From NCBI GenBank assembly GCA_023398815.1, contig JAEWRW010000058.1, positions 1 to 33,674 on the forward strand: a stretch of 33,674 nt of DNA, given 5' to 3'. This stretch comes from Bacillota bacterium. Lineage in GTDB: Bacteria > Bacillota > Clostridia > Christensenellales > UMGS416. The notes under the pieces are model-generated. The model saw nothing but the letters and a program-made list of their open reading frames with translations, had not been told where the DNA came from and did not search any database. Every line of letters begins with the position of its first letter. Within the stretch, counting starts at the first letter, position 1. Shown here one piece after another: positions 14,891-22,627 of this stretch. A program made the translations under genes and the position numbers.

Positions 14891-15811
14891 TCAACAGAAG
14901 GCGACGCGGTGTTCGCAGAACCACTCGAATGCCGCCTGTTCCTTGTTGAGCTCGGTTTGGGGCAGGTTGTGTTTTGCTTTCCAGTGGTAGAACACCACCG
15001 GCACATAGGCGAGCATGGCCCATAGCGCGGCGCGCTCGGGGTCGGTCAGCGGGTACACAGCGTCGTAGCCCGCCAGCAGCGCCGGCCACAGCGTGAGGAA
15101 AGCGGCGGCTTTCTCGCGGTCGCCCACGTCCCATTTGATGATGTGCACCAGGTACTCGGCCAGGTCAAAGAGGCGGGAGCCCAGCGGCAGGTGGTCGCAA
15201 TCGATGAAGCCGGTCACGCGGTCGCCGTCAATGCAGACGTTGCCGGTGTGGCAGTCGCCATGGATGCGCTGGCGAGGCAGGGCATCGAGCGCGCGAAATT
15301 CTGCGGCGTGTTCCTCCACCAGGCTGGCGATGGCCAGGCAATCCTGTCGCCCGGTGCGACGCAGGTCGGGCAGGACGTGGGCGGAGAGGTTCTGCCAGGG
15401 TTCGATGGTGAAGCTCTCCACCGCGTGGGGAGTGGCGGCCAGCGCCCGGTGCAGAGTGCCGATGGCCCGCCCGATGCCGCCGTACATGCTGCGGGATTGG
15501 GGCGCAAAGAAATCCATCGGTCGGTGGGTGCATTGGCGCATCAGCACCCAGTAACCGGCCTCGTCCTCCACCCAGGTGGCACCGCCAGCCGCCCGGGGGC
15601 GGGCCACCGGCACACCTGCCGAAGACAGATACCCCAGCAGCTGGTGCTCCTGACGCATCTTTTCCAGCCCCCACGTATCCTTGGACACATGCTTCAATAC
15701 GAGCGGTTCCCCGGTGCCGGTCACCCGCCACACGTGCTGGCTGCCCAGTGGCTCAAAAGCACAGGAGGCAGGCAGGCCAAAGGCGTCCCGCACAGATGGA
15801 GTGGGATTCAT
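14891..15811 (-). CDS. APH-family phosphotransferase
   Basis: A 306-residue protein; the start at 15811 has AGAGAGG upstream, and a longer version is rejected. It has the aminoglycoside-phosphotransferase/choline-kinase fold: an N-terminal ATP-binding lobe with LVLKHVSK (about 38), the catalytic HGDCHTGNV (about 185), and the metal-binding IDCDHLPLGSRLFDLA (about 203). Members phosphorylate small alcohols, homoserine or antibiotics. Its position at the end of a recF-containing unit gives no clear hint of the substrate. It is not close enough to known resistance enzymes to call resistance. Confidence 0.75.
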   Translation of the reverse strand: MNPTPSVRDAFGLPASCAFEPLGSQHVWRVTGTGEPLVLKHVSKDTWGLEKMRQEHQLLGYLSSAGVPVARPRAAGGATWVEDEAGYWVLMRQCTHRPMDFFAPQSRSMYGGIGRAIGTLHRALAATPHAVESFTIEPWQNLSAHVLPDLRRTGRQDCLAIASLVEEHAAEFRALDALPRQRIHGDCHTGNVCIDGDRVTGFIDCDHLPLGSRLFDLAEYLVHIIKWDVGDREKAAAFLTLWPALLAGYDAVYPLTDPERAALWAMLAYVPVVFYHWKAKHNLPQTELNKEQAAFEWFCEHRVAFC

Positions 15812-15892
15812 GGGTGTACCTCTCTTGGGCGCACAGCAGCGCCACCGGTTTTTGATGGTTGGGGAGCAAACGGGGAGCGGCACAGACCGCCC

Positions 15893-16069
15893 TTACTGGA
15901 GGAAATTGAACAGAAAGGCCAGCACCAGCCCTACGGCGGCGATAAAGAGCACGAACTTCAGGATCTTCGCCGCCACCTTGACGGCGATGACGATGAGGAC
16001 AATCGCGCCCACCACCCACAGGATGTCGGCGGCGTTGAACTGTTGGGCCATGGCCATCACGTTATCCAT
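15893..16069 (-). CDS. Small two-helix membrane protein
   Basis: A 58-residue protein. The ATG (16069) lies inside the last codons of the upstream gene, with AAAGGAG about 11 bases upstream. After a short polar start it consists of two hydrophobic helices (about 15-33 and 37-57) separated by KVAAK. The overlap indicates co-translation with the 142-residue protein. No family was recognised. Confidence 0.6.
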   Translation of the reverse strand: MDNVMAMAQQFNAADILWVVGAIVLIVIAVKVAAKILKFVLFIAAVGLVLAFLFNFLQ

Positions 16070-16490
16070 GGTGGGGCGCTCCTTTCCGCTTGTGGGGCTC
16101 CTCAGCGTAGCGTACGCGGGTATAGGTATGGTATTCGGGGTTGCCCACGTTGATGTTGCGGATGCCCAAGAGCGACGGGCGAATGGACACAATGCCCAGC
16201 ACCCGGTCATCGTCGGCGTCGGTCAGCACCAGGCAGGGCCTCAGCTGCATGCCGAAGACGTCGTGCTTGACCATCTCATACCCCACGTGGGCGCGGTTGC
16301 GGCGGGGCAGGTCGTTGAGCAGGCCCGCCCGCCAGCGCAGCACCTCGCCCACCCGGGCCCGGCCCTCCTGCTTGTAAAAGAAGTCGTGCCACTCCAGCGT
16401 GCACTTCTTGGAGAGCCGCCGGATGACAGGCGCAAAATCGCCGCGGTTGTAGCAGTGGGCAAAGAGCTCCAGTGCTTTGTCCTCCGACAC
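16062..16490 (-). CDS. Conserved-looking protein of unknown function, possibly NTF2/SnoaL-like
   Basis: A 142-residue protein starting at a GTG with GGGAGG just upstream, 12 bases after recF. The first part (LELFAHCYNRGDFAPVIRRLS...LEWHDFF...GRARVGEVLRW) has the helix-then-curved-sheet order of NTF2-like proteins. The C-terminus is basic. Coupling to recF by spacing suggests co-expression, but a functional link to recombination is not shown. The fold assignment is only a guess. Confidence 0.55.
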   Translation of the reverse strand: MSEDKALELFAHCYNRGDFAPVIRRLSKKCTLEWHDFFYKQEGRARVGEVLRWRAGLLNDLPRRNRAHVGYEMVKHDVFGMQLRPCLVLTDADDDRVLGIVSIRPSLLGIRNINVGNPEYHTYTRVRYAEEPHKRKGAPHHG

Positions 16491-16502
16491 GATTTCGCCT
16501 CC

Positions 16503-17627
16503 CTACTGGGCGCGGCGGCGCACTTCGCCACCGGCAACGTCGTAAATATCCAAATCCAATCCCGTCATTTCCTCTTCCAGCTTCACGCAGGTCAGCAGTG
16601 TCTGCACCCCGGCCACCGCCCGGATGAGCCCGGCCCGGCGCTCGCCATCGAGCTCGCTCAGCACGTCATCGAGTATGAGGATGGGCGTCTCCCCGGTGCG
16701 GCGGGACATCACCTTGAGCTCGGCGAGCTTCAAGGCCAGTGCCGCTGTACGGTGCTGCCCCTGGGAGCCATAGAGCCGCAGGTCGTAGCCATTCACCAGC
16801 AGGGTGAAATCGTCCCGGTGGGGGCCAACCGAGGTCGTCGTGCGGCGGATGTCGCCCTCCCGCGCCTCGGTGAGCTGCCGCAGCAGGGTCTCGGCGGCTT
16901 CCTCCGTATTGTCGGCCGACACACCGGAGAGGAGCCGGGCCTCCAGCCGCTCCCCGCGGGAGAGGGCACCATGGGCGGCGGCGGCCTCCTCAAAAAGCTC
17001 GGCCACATACTGCCGCCGGCGTACGGCGATGCGCGCCCCGCAGGTCGCCAGCTGCTCGTCCCACACGTCCAGGGTGTCGGCGTGGCTGGGGCGGAAGGCC
17101 AGCTGCTTGAGCAAGGCATTGCGCTGGCCCAGCGCCTTCTGGTACTGCTGCAGGTCATAGAAGTAGGCCGGGTCGGTCTGGGCGATGTCCATATCCAGAA
17201 ACCGCCGTCGGGCCGCCGGGCCGGACTTGACGATCGCCAAATCCTCCGGCGCGAAGAGCACGGTGTTGACGTGACCCATGAGCTCGCCCATGCGTCGGGC
17301 GGGCAGGCCGCCCACGCGCAGTGCCTTGCCGCCGTCGGCATTGAGGGCCATCTCCACCCGGTGGCCGCCATCGCGGTGCTCGGTCTCAGCCCGCAGGTAG
17401 GCGGTCTCCTGGTTCCACATCACCAGCTCCCGGTCGTGGCTGGTGCGGTGGCTTCGCCCGCAGCTCAGGTACGCCACGGCCTCCACCACGTTGGTCTTGC
17501 CCTGGGCATTGCGCCCCACAAAGACCGTCACACCCCCGCCAGGTTCCAGCGTCAGGGTGTTCACATTGCGCCAATGGGCCAGGACAAGCTTTTTCAGCAC
17601 CACAGGGAACTCACTCCATCGGGGCAT
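16503..17627 (-). CDS. recF: DNA replication and repair protein RecF
   Basis: A 374-residue protein, normal length. The start at 17627 is supported by AAGGGGGG upstream. It is an SMC-like ATPase that binds gapped DNA and helps load RecA: Walker A GRNAQGKTN (about 38-46), the ABC signature region GSQGQHRTAALALKL, and Walker B ILILDDVLSELD. The middle RAYFYDL-type motif appears as PAYFYDLQQYQKAL. RecF usually sits between dnaN and gyrB; here it is between a hydrolase-like gene and small unknown genes, so the classical dnaA-dnaN-recF order is broken. Confidence 0.93.
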   Translation of the reverse strand: MPRWSEFPVVLKKLVLAHWRNVNTLTLEPGGGVTVFVGRNAQGKTNVVEAVAYLSCGRSHRTSHDRELVMWNQETAYLRAETEHRDGGHRVEMALNADGGKALRVGGLPARRMGELMGHVNTVLFAPEDLAIVKSGPAARRRFLDMDIAQTDPAYFYDLQQYQKALGQRNALLKQLAFRPSHADTLDVWDEQLATCGARIAVRRRQYVAELFEEAAAAHGALSRGERLEARLLSGVSADNTEEAAETLLRQLTEAREGDIRRTTTSVGPHRDDFTLLVNGYDLRLYGSQGQHRTAALALKLAELKVMSRRTGETPILILDDVLSELDGERRAGLIRAVAGVQTLLTCVKLEEEMTGLDLDIYDVAGGEVRRRAQ

Positions 17628-17692
17628 GCGAGCCCCCCTTTATGATAGCCCGCGAGGGCGCAAAGCACAAGCACGGCAGTTCGATCCATCGC

Positions 17693-18589
17693 TCAATCCA
17701 GCCCGTCGTAGAAGGGGCTGTCGGGGCCGTCGGGGTCGGGCAGGGGGCGGGCCTGGGCTGCCAGGCGCACCACTTCGTCGTTGAACTCCCGGGGCTTCTC
17801 CTCCTGGGGAAGGCCGCCGCAGTTGCGGAGGATCCGCACCGTGGCCCCGGCAATGGTCTCGTGGTAGAGGTCGGCCATGCCGCAGGGGCGGCCCAGGTCG
17901 TCCTCCCCCCAGAGGATGCGCACCGGGCAGGTGAGGCTGCCCATGCGGCTGAGGGCATAGCGGTCGTCATAGGCGAGCAGCGCCCGGCGCAGAGCCAGAC
18001 GGGCCGGCAGGGTGGAGAGAGGCTGCCACACCTCATCCACCAGGGCGGGGTTGACGGCAATCTCATTGAAGTATGCCCAGCGCAGCATGCGCTCCACGGT
18101 GGCGGGGGTCATGAACCGCAGCGCCAGCGCGCCCACATGGCGGTGCAGCAGCAGCTTCATCTGCCAGGGGAAGTGCCGGGTGAGGCTGCCCGGCGCGCAC
18201 AGCAGCAGCGCGCCCACCAAGTCCGGCCGGCGGCAGGCCAGCTCCAGGCCCACGAGGGCGCCCTCGCCCACGCCGCACACCACCGCCCCGGTCACACTCA
18301 GGGTCTCCAAAAACCGGGCTAGCAGGCGGGCCATCTCCTCGGGCGTGGCGGGGGAGCCTTCCGGCAGGGTGGAGTACCCTAAGCCCGGCAGGTCGGGGGC
18401 CAACACCCGTAGGTACCGGCTCAGGAACGGGATGCTCTGCCGGAAGGTCGCCAGCGACAGCCCCGCCGGGTGCAGCAGCAGCACCGTGGGGCCCACGCCA
18501 TCCTCCCGGTAATGGATGTGCGCGCCGTCCACCTCCATGGTGCGGCCCACCTCGGGGCCGTTGGCGGGCGCGGGGTGTAGTGCGCTCAT
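17693..18589 (-). CDS. Alpha/beta hydrolase-fold protein lacking catalytic serine and histidine
   Basis: A 298-residue protein with the complete alpha/beta-hydrolase outline: LLLHPAG, a strand-turn at VVCGVGEGALVG (about 103-114), a cap domain (about 130-210), LWGEDD and a C-terminal PREFND helix. The nucleophile elbow should read G-x-S-x-G but reads GVGEG, with glycine (108) at the serine position. The usual AGH becomes CGG, so the catalytic histidine is also gone; only the acid (WGEDD) remains. It is probably a non-catalytic binding or scaffold protein. ATGA overlap couples it to the lipid kinase upstream. The frame is intact, so it is not a simple pseudogene. Confidence 0.75.
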   Translation of the reverse strand: MSALHPAPANGPEVGRTMEVDGAHIHYREDGVGPTVLLLHPAGLSLATFRQSIPFLSRYLRVLAPDLPGLGYSTLPEGSPATPEEMARLLARFLETLSVTGAVVCGVGEGALVGLELACRRPDLVGALLLCAPGSLTRHFPWQMKLLLHRHVGALALRFMTPATVERMLRWAYFNEIAVNPALVDEVWQPLSTLPARLALRRALLAYDDRYALSRMGSLTCPVRILWGEDDLGRPCGMADLYHETIAGATVRILRNCGGLPQEEKPREFNDEVVRLAAQARPLPDPDGPDSPFYDGLD

Positions 18590-19470
18590 CGGGTCGCCTC
18601 CGCCGGGGCCAGCACCCGCAGGGCCGCCGGCAGCAGCGTGAAGCGCGCGCTCGTCACGTTGGGCAGCAGGTCGCCGTCGGCCTGCACGGTGAAGGGCTCG
18701 TCCCGCTCCACCGTGAGGGTGCCGCAGCGGCCCATATGCACAAAGGGATAGGCCGTGTGCCCGCCGGAGGGGAACTTGGGGAACAGCGTGGCGATCTTGG
18801 TACGGGGGATGCTGTCCACCAGGCAGTAGTCAAACAGCCCGTCGTCGGGCACGGAGTGGGGAAGCACCTTCATACCTCCGCCATAATGGGTGCCCACGCC
18901 CACCGCGCACAGCAGCATCCGCAGGCTTTGCGCATTCTCATCGGCGGTCACCCGTGCCTCCACCCCGCGAAAGCGCAGCAGCGTGCGAAACACCGAAGCG
19001 TAGTAGGACAGGGGGCCCAGGCGCAGGCTGTGCGCGCCCTCCACCACGGCCACGTCAAAGCCAACGCTGGCAATGTTGACAAAGAGGGTGTCGTTGACCT
19101 TGCCCACGTCCACGGCGCGGGTGTGGCCGGCGAGCACGATGTCGAGCGCGGCGAGGTGGTCGTCGGGGATGGCAAGGCACCGGCGGTAGTCGTTGCCGGT
19201 GCCGGCGGGCACGATGCCCATGGGGGTGGGCAGGCCGCTGGCGCGGAGACCCTCGGCCACCTCGCGCACGGTGCCGTCGCCGCCCACGGCCACCACGGTT
19301 TCCGCCCCGGCCAGGGCAGCCTCCCGCGCCAGGGCGGCAGCGTGGCCGGGGGCCTGGGTGTGCGTGGCAGTGAAGGCCACGCCCCGCGCCGAAAGCACCG
19401 CGGTGAGTTCATCCATCACCCGCGGGCAGCGGCCCCGGTCAGCAACCGAATTGACGATGAAGGCGATCAT
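18586..19470 (-). CDS. Diacylglycerol kinase-family lipid kinase
   Basis: A 294-residue protein; the start at 19470 gives MIAFIVNSVA, the usual family beginning, with GGGGGA upstream. The DAGK catalytic motif VAVGGDGTVREVAEG (about residue 58) and PAGTGNDYRRCL (about 88) are both intact. A C-terminal beta-sandwich follows (about 130-290, including FDYCLVD and VQADGD). The enzyme transfers phosphate from ATP to diacylglycerol or a similar lipid at the membrane, recycling lipid headgroup waste in Firmicutes (DgkB-like). It is the first gene of the minus-strand unit behind the promoter at 19527-19556. Confidence 0.85.
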   Translation of the reverse strand: MIAFIVNSVADRGRCPRVMDELTAVLSARGVAFTATHTQAPGHAAALAREAALAGAETVVAVGGDGTVREVAEGLRASGLPTPMGIVPAGTGNDYRRCLAIPDDHLAALDIVLAGHTRAVDVGKVNDTLFVNIASVGFDVAVVEGAHSLRLGPLSYYASVFRTLLRFRGVEARVTADENAQSLRMLLCAVGVGTHYGGGMKVLPHSVPDDGLFDYCLVDSIPRTKIATLFPKFPSGGHTAYPFVHMGRCGTLTVERDEPFTVQADGDLLPNVTSARFTLLPAALRVLAPAEATR

Positions 19471-19526
19471 GGCAGTCCCCCGTGTCGGTGTCCCCGGGCG
19501 GTAAACCGCGGGGCATTGTAACAAAC

Positions 19527-19556
19527 ATTGTACCACAGGCAATGCCCCATTGTAAA
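19527..19556 (-). promoter_or_regulatory. Promoter of the lipid kinase-recF unit
   Basis: On the minus strand TTTACA (19556-19551), 18-base spacer, TACAAT (19532-19527), about 57 bases before the lipid kinase start. Confidence 0.65.
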
Positions 19557-19580
19557 AATGCGGCAGCCATTGGATGAATA

Positions 19581-19589
19581 TGATATACT
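19581..19589 (+). promoter_or_regulatory. Extended -10 promoter of the tandem-GGDEF gene
   Basis: TGATATACT is a TGn-TATACT extended -10 element, 45 bases before the ATG at 19634. No good -35 is seen. Confidence 0.5.
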
Positions 19590-19633
19590 ATATATGTCAA
19601 TCAACCAGTTTCATACCGCTTGGGGAGAGAGCC

Positions 19634-20671
19634 ATGCGCAAGAACCTGTACCGGGACCCTTTGACCGGTTTTTTTAACCTGTTTTTCCTCATGGAGGCCG
19701 ATCTCGCCGACCTGTTTGGCCCGCGGGGCACGGTTCTTTTCCTGGATGCCCAGGGGTTGATGCAGGTGAACGAGCGCTTTGGACGGGAGAGCGGTGACGA
19801 CTACCTGCGCGCACTGGCCGAGGCCGTCTCCACGGCGGCGGAGGGGCACGCCGACGGCAGCCCGACCCATGCCTTCCGCGTGGGCGGCGATGAGTTTCTG
19901 CTGGTGCTGGCTGGCCGGGTGCTGGATGACCCCGACGCGCTGGCCGGCGTCATCCGCACGCGGCTGGAGGCAGCCCTCGCCAGCCGGGGCATGCCCGGCG
20001 GCCTGCATGCCTCCTCCTGGGTGTACGAGAGCACGCCCCCATCCGCCGCTGAGGTGCTCAAGCGCCTGCACCACGCGCTGGGCGGCGACGCCGGGGACGA
20101 GACGGGCGGCCTGCTGCCCCGCTGGGCCGACGACATGATGGAGTGGATGTGTCGGCGCATCGGCGAGACGGTGTGGCTGCTGAGCGACGCCAACGCCGCG
20201 GCCCTGAGCGACGAGATCAGCGCGCTGCCCAACCACCGGGCCGCCATGATGGAGCTGGAGGGCTGGAACGAGGAGATCGCCGCCGGGGCGCGCCACAGCC
20301 TGCTGTTCATCGATGGCGACAACTTGAAACGCTACAACACCCTGGGGTACGAGGTGGGCAACCACATGATCCGCGACCTGGGCGGGGTGCTGCGCCGCTC
20401 CATCCGTGCCGAGGACGGGCTGTACCGGTGGCTGTCGGGCGATGAGTTTCTCGTCACCCTGCGCAACACCGACCGCCCCACCGCCATTCGCTTTGCCGAG
20501 CGCATCCGCAGCCAGGTGGAGGCGACTGCCCAAAGCTGGGCTTACCCGGTCACCGTGTCCATCGGCGTGGCCTGCCTGCCCGCCGACGCCGCCACCGTGG
20601 CCGATGCCCTGCGCCTGGCCGAGCAGGCCAACCGCCGCGCCAAGGAGGACGGAAAGAACAGAATCGTTTGA
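19634..20671 (+). CDS. Tandem GGDEF-domain protein, putative diguanylate cyclase
   Basis: A 345-residue protein; the ATG at 19634 follows GGGGAGAGA. Two GGDEF domains lie on one chain with no sensor or membrane segment. Domain 1 (about 1-150) has DPLTGFFN, FLDAQGLMQVN and active-site GGDEF (84-88). Domain 2 (about 195-345) has FIDGDNLKRYN, a GY..GN variant of GH..GD, and SGDEF (268-272). Diguanylate cyclases need two GGDEF sites face to face, so an intramolecular pair is plausible. An RxxD-like RAED precedes SGDEF by six rather than five residues. Activity of the SGDEF site is uncertain. Confidence 0.85.
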   Translation: MRKNLYRDPLTGFFNLFFLMEADLADLFGPRGTVLFLDAQGLMQVNERFGRESGDDYLRALAEAVSTAAEGHADGSPTHAFRVGGDEFLLVLAGRVLDDPDALAGVIRTRLEAALASRGMPGGLHASSWVYESTPPSAAEVLKRLHHALGGDAGDETGGLLPRWADDMMEWMCRRIGETVWLLSDANAAALSDEISALPNHRAAMMELEGWNEEIAAGARHSLLFIDGDNLKRYNTLGYEVGNHMIRDLGGVLRRSIRAEDGLYRWLSGDEFLVTLRNTDRPTAIRFAERIRSQVEATAQSWAYPVTVSIGVACLPADAATVADALRLAEQANRRAKEDGKNRIV

Positions 20672-20693
20672 AGGCGCATCTCCGATGCGCCTT
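20671..20693 (+). terminator. Hairpin at the stop codon of the tandem-GGDEF gene
   Basis: AAGGCGCATC-TCC-GATGCGCCTT, a perfect 10-bp stem beginning on the last base of the stop codon. Only a short T run follows, so termination is possible rather than certain. Confidence 0.45.
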
Positions 20694-20694
20694 T

Positions 20695-20760
20695 CGCGTC
20701 TGCCACTGTTGTGACAGCCGCGATTCGGAGTGCTTGTTCTCGCTAATGCCAGATCGGTCG
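20695..20760 (+). repeat. Post-gene hairpin repeat, copy 2
   Basis: Copy of 10842-10905. The stem CGCGTCTGCCAC/GTGACAGCCGCG has two mismatches but exchanges one G-C pair for A-T relative to copy 1. The tail with GCTTGTTCTCG and CAGATCG is conserved. Confidence 0.6.
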
Positions 20761-20812
20761 GCGCACATGTCGCCGACCGATCACTCATTGCAGTTCTCAT
20801 GCGAGTTTTTCT

Positions 20813-20892
20813 GGATACGTTTCGCCTTCGGGCGGGATTTTGCTTCTGGCGCTCACCCCTAGAATTGTTTCCTCCCGCCGGATGAACCGGCG
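20813..20892 (+). repeat. Two-hairpin element, copy H
   Basis: Hairpin I is CGCC-TTCG-GGCG (20823-20834). Hairpin II is CGCCGG-ATGAA-CCGGCG (20876-20892). Similarity to copy G extends upstream (CTCATGCG, GTTTTTCT), so these two are the closest pair. Confidence 0.8.
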
Positions 20893-20965
20893 CTCGGTTC
20901 TTTGATTTCTACCTGTATTGTCTTTTTGATAGGCTAAGGACGTATCTTCGATGTGCCCAGACGCG

Positions 20966-21230
20966 CTTACAGTGCTTTGCCACCGGCAAAGCACTCGCTG
21001 CCGTAAGGCAGCGCCAAGCGCGTCAATGGCTGAAACACACACCGCCGCCTGCCACGGGCACTGTCAAAGCACTCGCTGCCGAATGCGACGCTAAGCCGTG
21101 CGCACCCCCGGCGCGCACAACCGACCGAGCTTACAGTGCTTTGCTTGCAAAGCACTCGTTGCCACCAGGCAACGCAAAGCGAGGGCGGAGGGCAGCTGAT
21201 ACACACACCGCCGCCTGCCACGGGCCCCGG
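20966..21230 (+). repeat. Tandem palindromic repeats with a period of about 165 bp
   Basis: Two full units and one partial. Each unit has AGTGCTTTGC(C) paired with (G)GCAAAGCACT, then a second stem, then a constant CACACACCGCCGCC-TGCCACGGGC block. The second stem is GCTGCC-GTAA-GGCAGC at 20997 and GTTGCC-ACCA-GGCAAC at 21158. A partial unit starts near 21063. The second stems differ by paired changes. Confidence 0.65.
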
Positions 21231-21296
21231 CCACCCACCGCCTTGCTTGCCCTTAACCGGAGCTACCCGCCTTTAGAGGGGTTTCCCAGAAAACAG

Positions 21297-21327
21297 AAAA
21301 GGCTGGACTCTTGGAGTCCAGCCTTTT
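21297..21327. terminator. Bidirectional terminator after the DUF2680 gene
   Basis: AAAAGGCTGGACTC (21297-21310), loop TTG, GAGTCCAGCCTTTT (21314-21327). The 14-bp perfect stem with A and T tracts works in both directions and lies 27 bases beyond the minus-strand stop at 21355. Confidence 0.85.
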
Positions 21328-21354
21328 CGCGTCGTTTTGTGTCCGGCGTCGGGC

Positions 21355-21798
21355 TCAGCGCCCCTGGCCGCCCAGGCCGCACCCGTTGCCCATGCCGCGG
21401 CCCATGCCGTTGCCCTGCCCATTGCCCAGGCCACAGCCCAGCCCGCTGCCGGCACCGGTGCCGTCGCCGTTGCAGCTGTCCATGCGGGTCTCCATGGCGT
21501 CATAGAGCTTGTCGGCCTCGGCCTGTGTCAGGCTGGCGTCCCCCACGGCCTCGTCCAGGCGCAGCTTGTATTGCTCCAACCGCTCCCCCTGAAACTGCTC
21601 CAGCTTGCCCGCCGCTTCGGCCTGCGCGCCGTAGCTGGTGCCGCTCTCCCGGGCCTCCTGCACCTGATCCACCGTCTGGCCGGTGAGCGCGGAGACGATC
21701 TCCGCCGGTGTTTTCCAGCCGCTGGTGGCGAAGGCCACCGTGGCCGAGCCGAACAGAAGCACTGCCGCCAGTGCCATTCCCATCATTGTCTTCTTCAT
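21355..21798 (-). CDS. Secreted DUF2680 protein with glycine-rich tail
   Basis: A 147-residue protein; the ATG at 21798 follows AAAGGAAG. A signal peptide (MKKTMMGMALAAVLLFGSA...) is followed by a DUF2680 domain (about 25-105): PAEIVSALTGQTVDQVQEAR, SYGAQAEAAGKLEQFQ and LTQAEADKLYDAM. The last 40 residues are rich in Gly, Asn, Met and two Cys. DUF2680 proteins are exported or wall-associated in Clostridia and have no known activity. The gene is divergent from a response regulator-kinase operon, which makes it a candidate target of that system. Confidence 0.8.
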   Translation of the reverse strand: MKKTMMGMALAAVLLFGSATVAFATSGWKTPAEIVSALTGQTVDQVQEARESGTSYGAQAEAAGKLEQFQGERLEQYKLRLDEAVGDASLTQAEADKLYDAMETRMDSCNGDGTGAGSGLGCGLGNGQGNGMGRGMGNGCGLGGQGR

Positions 21799-21865
21799 GG
21801 TTTTCTTCCTTTCTTCAGCGCGTCGCGCTGTTTCTGGTTTCATCATAGTCGTCAGTTGTGTTCAA

Positions 21866-21894
21866 TTTGTGAGGGAAGTTTCAGCCTTTGTGAG
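21866..21894 (+). promoter_or_regulatory. Direct repeats, possible response-regulator site
   Basis: TTTGTGAG occurs at 21866-21873 and 21887-21894, exactly 21 bp (two helical turns) apart, in the divergent region between the DUF2680 gene and the response regulator. TACAAT at 21923-21928 may be the downstream -10. Confidence 0.45.
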
Positions 21895-21946
21895 AAAGAC
21901 CCACGGGATCTGCAAAGAATGCTACAATGGCGTTGGGGTGAGAAAC

Positions 21947-22627
21947 ATGGTGAAAATCCTGCTGGTGGACGACGACGCGCGCATTCGCTCCATCGTGCGT
22001 GAATACGCCCAGGCCGAAGACTGGAGCTTTGTGGAGGCCGAAAACGGTGCCGAGGCGCTTGAGAAGCTGGAGGCGGAGACGTTTTCGCTGGTGGTGCTGG
22101 ATGTGATGATGCCAGTGCTCGATGGCTGGGCCACCTTGAAGCGGCTGCGGGGCATCAGTCAGGTTCCCGTCATCATGCTCACGGCCCGCAGCGAGGAGTA
22201 CGACAAGCTGCTGGGGTTTGAGCTGGGGGTGGATGATTATGTGTCCAAGCCCTTCAGCCCGCGGGAGCTCATCGCCCGCATCAAGGCGCACCTGAAGCGC
22301 ACCGACGCTGCCGCCCCGGCGGCGCAGCGGCTGGCATTCGGCGCGCTGGTGCTGGAGCCGGACGCCCACCGAGCCACGCTCGATGGCCAGCCGCTGGCGC
22401 TCACGCCCAAGGAATACGACCTACTGGCCTTCCTTGCCGCCAACCCAAGCCGCGCGTTCACCAGGGATCAGCTGCTCAACCGCGTGTGGGGGTACGATTA
22501 TTTTGGCGACGGCCGCACGGTGGACACCCACGTGCGCTCGCTGCGCGATAAGCTGGGCACCTGCCGGGGGCTCATTGCCACGGTGTGGGGAACGGGCTAC
22601 CGCTTTGAACCCGGAGGCGCACAATGA
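21947..22627 (+). CDS. OmpR/PhoB-family response regulator
   Basis: A 226-residue protein; the start at 21947 gives MVKILLVDDD. The receiver domain has the acidic pair (Asp8, Asp9), phosphoacceptor Asp52 in LDVMMP, Thr79 in MLTAR and Lys101 in SKPF. The C-terminal winged helix (about 125-222) has LTPKEYDLLAFL, RVWGYDYFGDGRTVDTHV and GTGYRF. Phosphorylation by the adjacent kinase should control promoter binding, perhaps at the TTTGTGAG repeats upstream. The stop overlaps the kinase start (ATGA), so the pair is one operon. Confidence 0.93.
   Translation: MVKILLVDDDARIRSIVREYAQAEDWSFVEAENGAEALEKLEAETFSLVVLDVMMPVLDGWATLKRLRGISQVPVIMLTARSEEYDKLLGFELGVDDYVSKPFSPRELIARIKAHLKRTDAAAPAAQRLAFGALVLEPDAHRATLDGQPLALTPKEYDLLAFLAANPSRAFTRDQLLNRVWGYDYFGDGRTVDTHVRSLRDKLGTCRGLIATVWGTGYRFEPGGAQ

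Noticed and set aside
14891..15811. Antibiotic-resistance aminoglycoside kinase
   Set aside because: Only the broad APH motifs are present; nothing points to a resistance subfamily and the neighbours are housekeeping-like.
17642..17670. Promoter for recF on the minus strand (TTGTGC-N17-TATCAT)
   Set aside because: It would start transcription inside the recF ribosome binding site, leaving essentially no leader.
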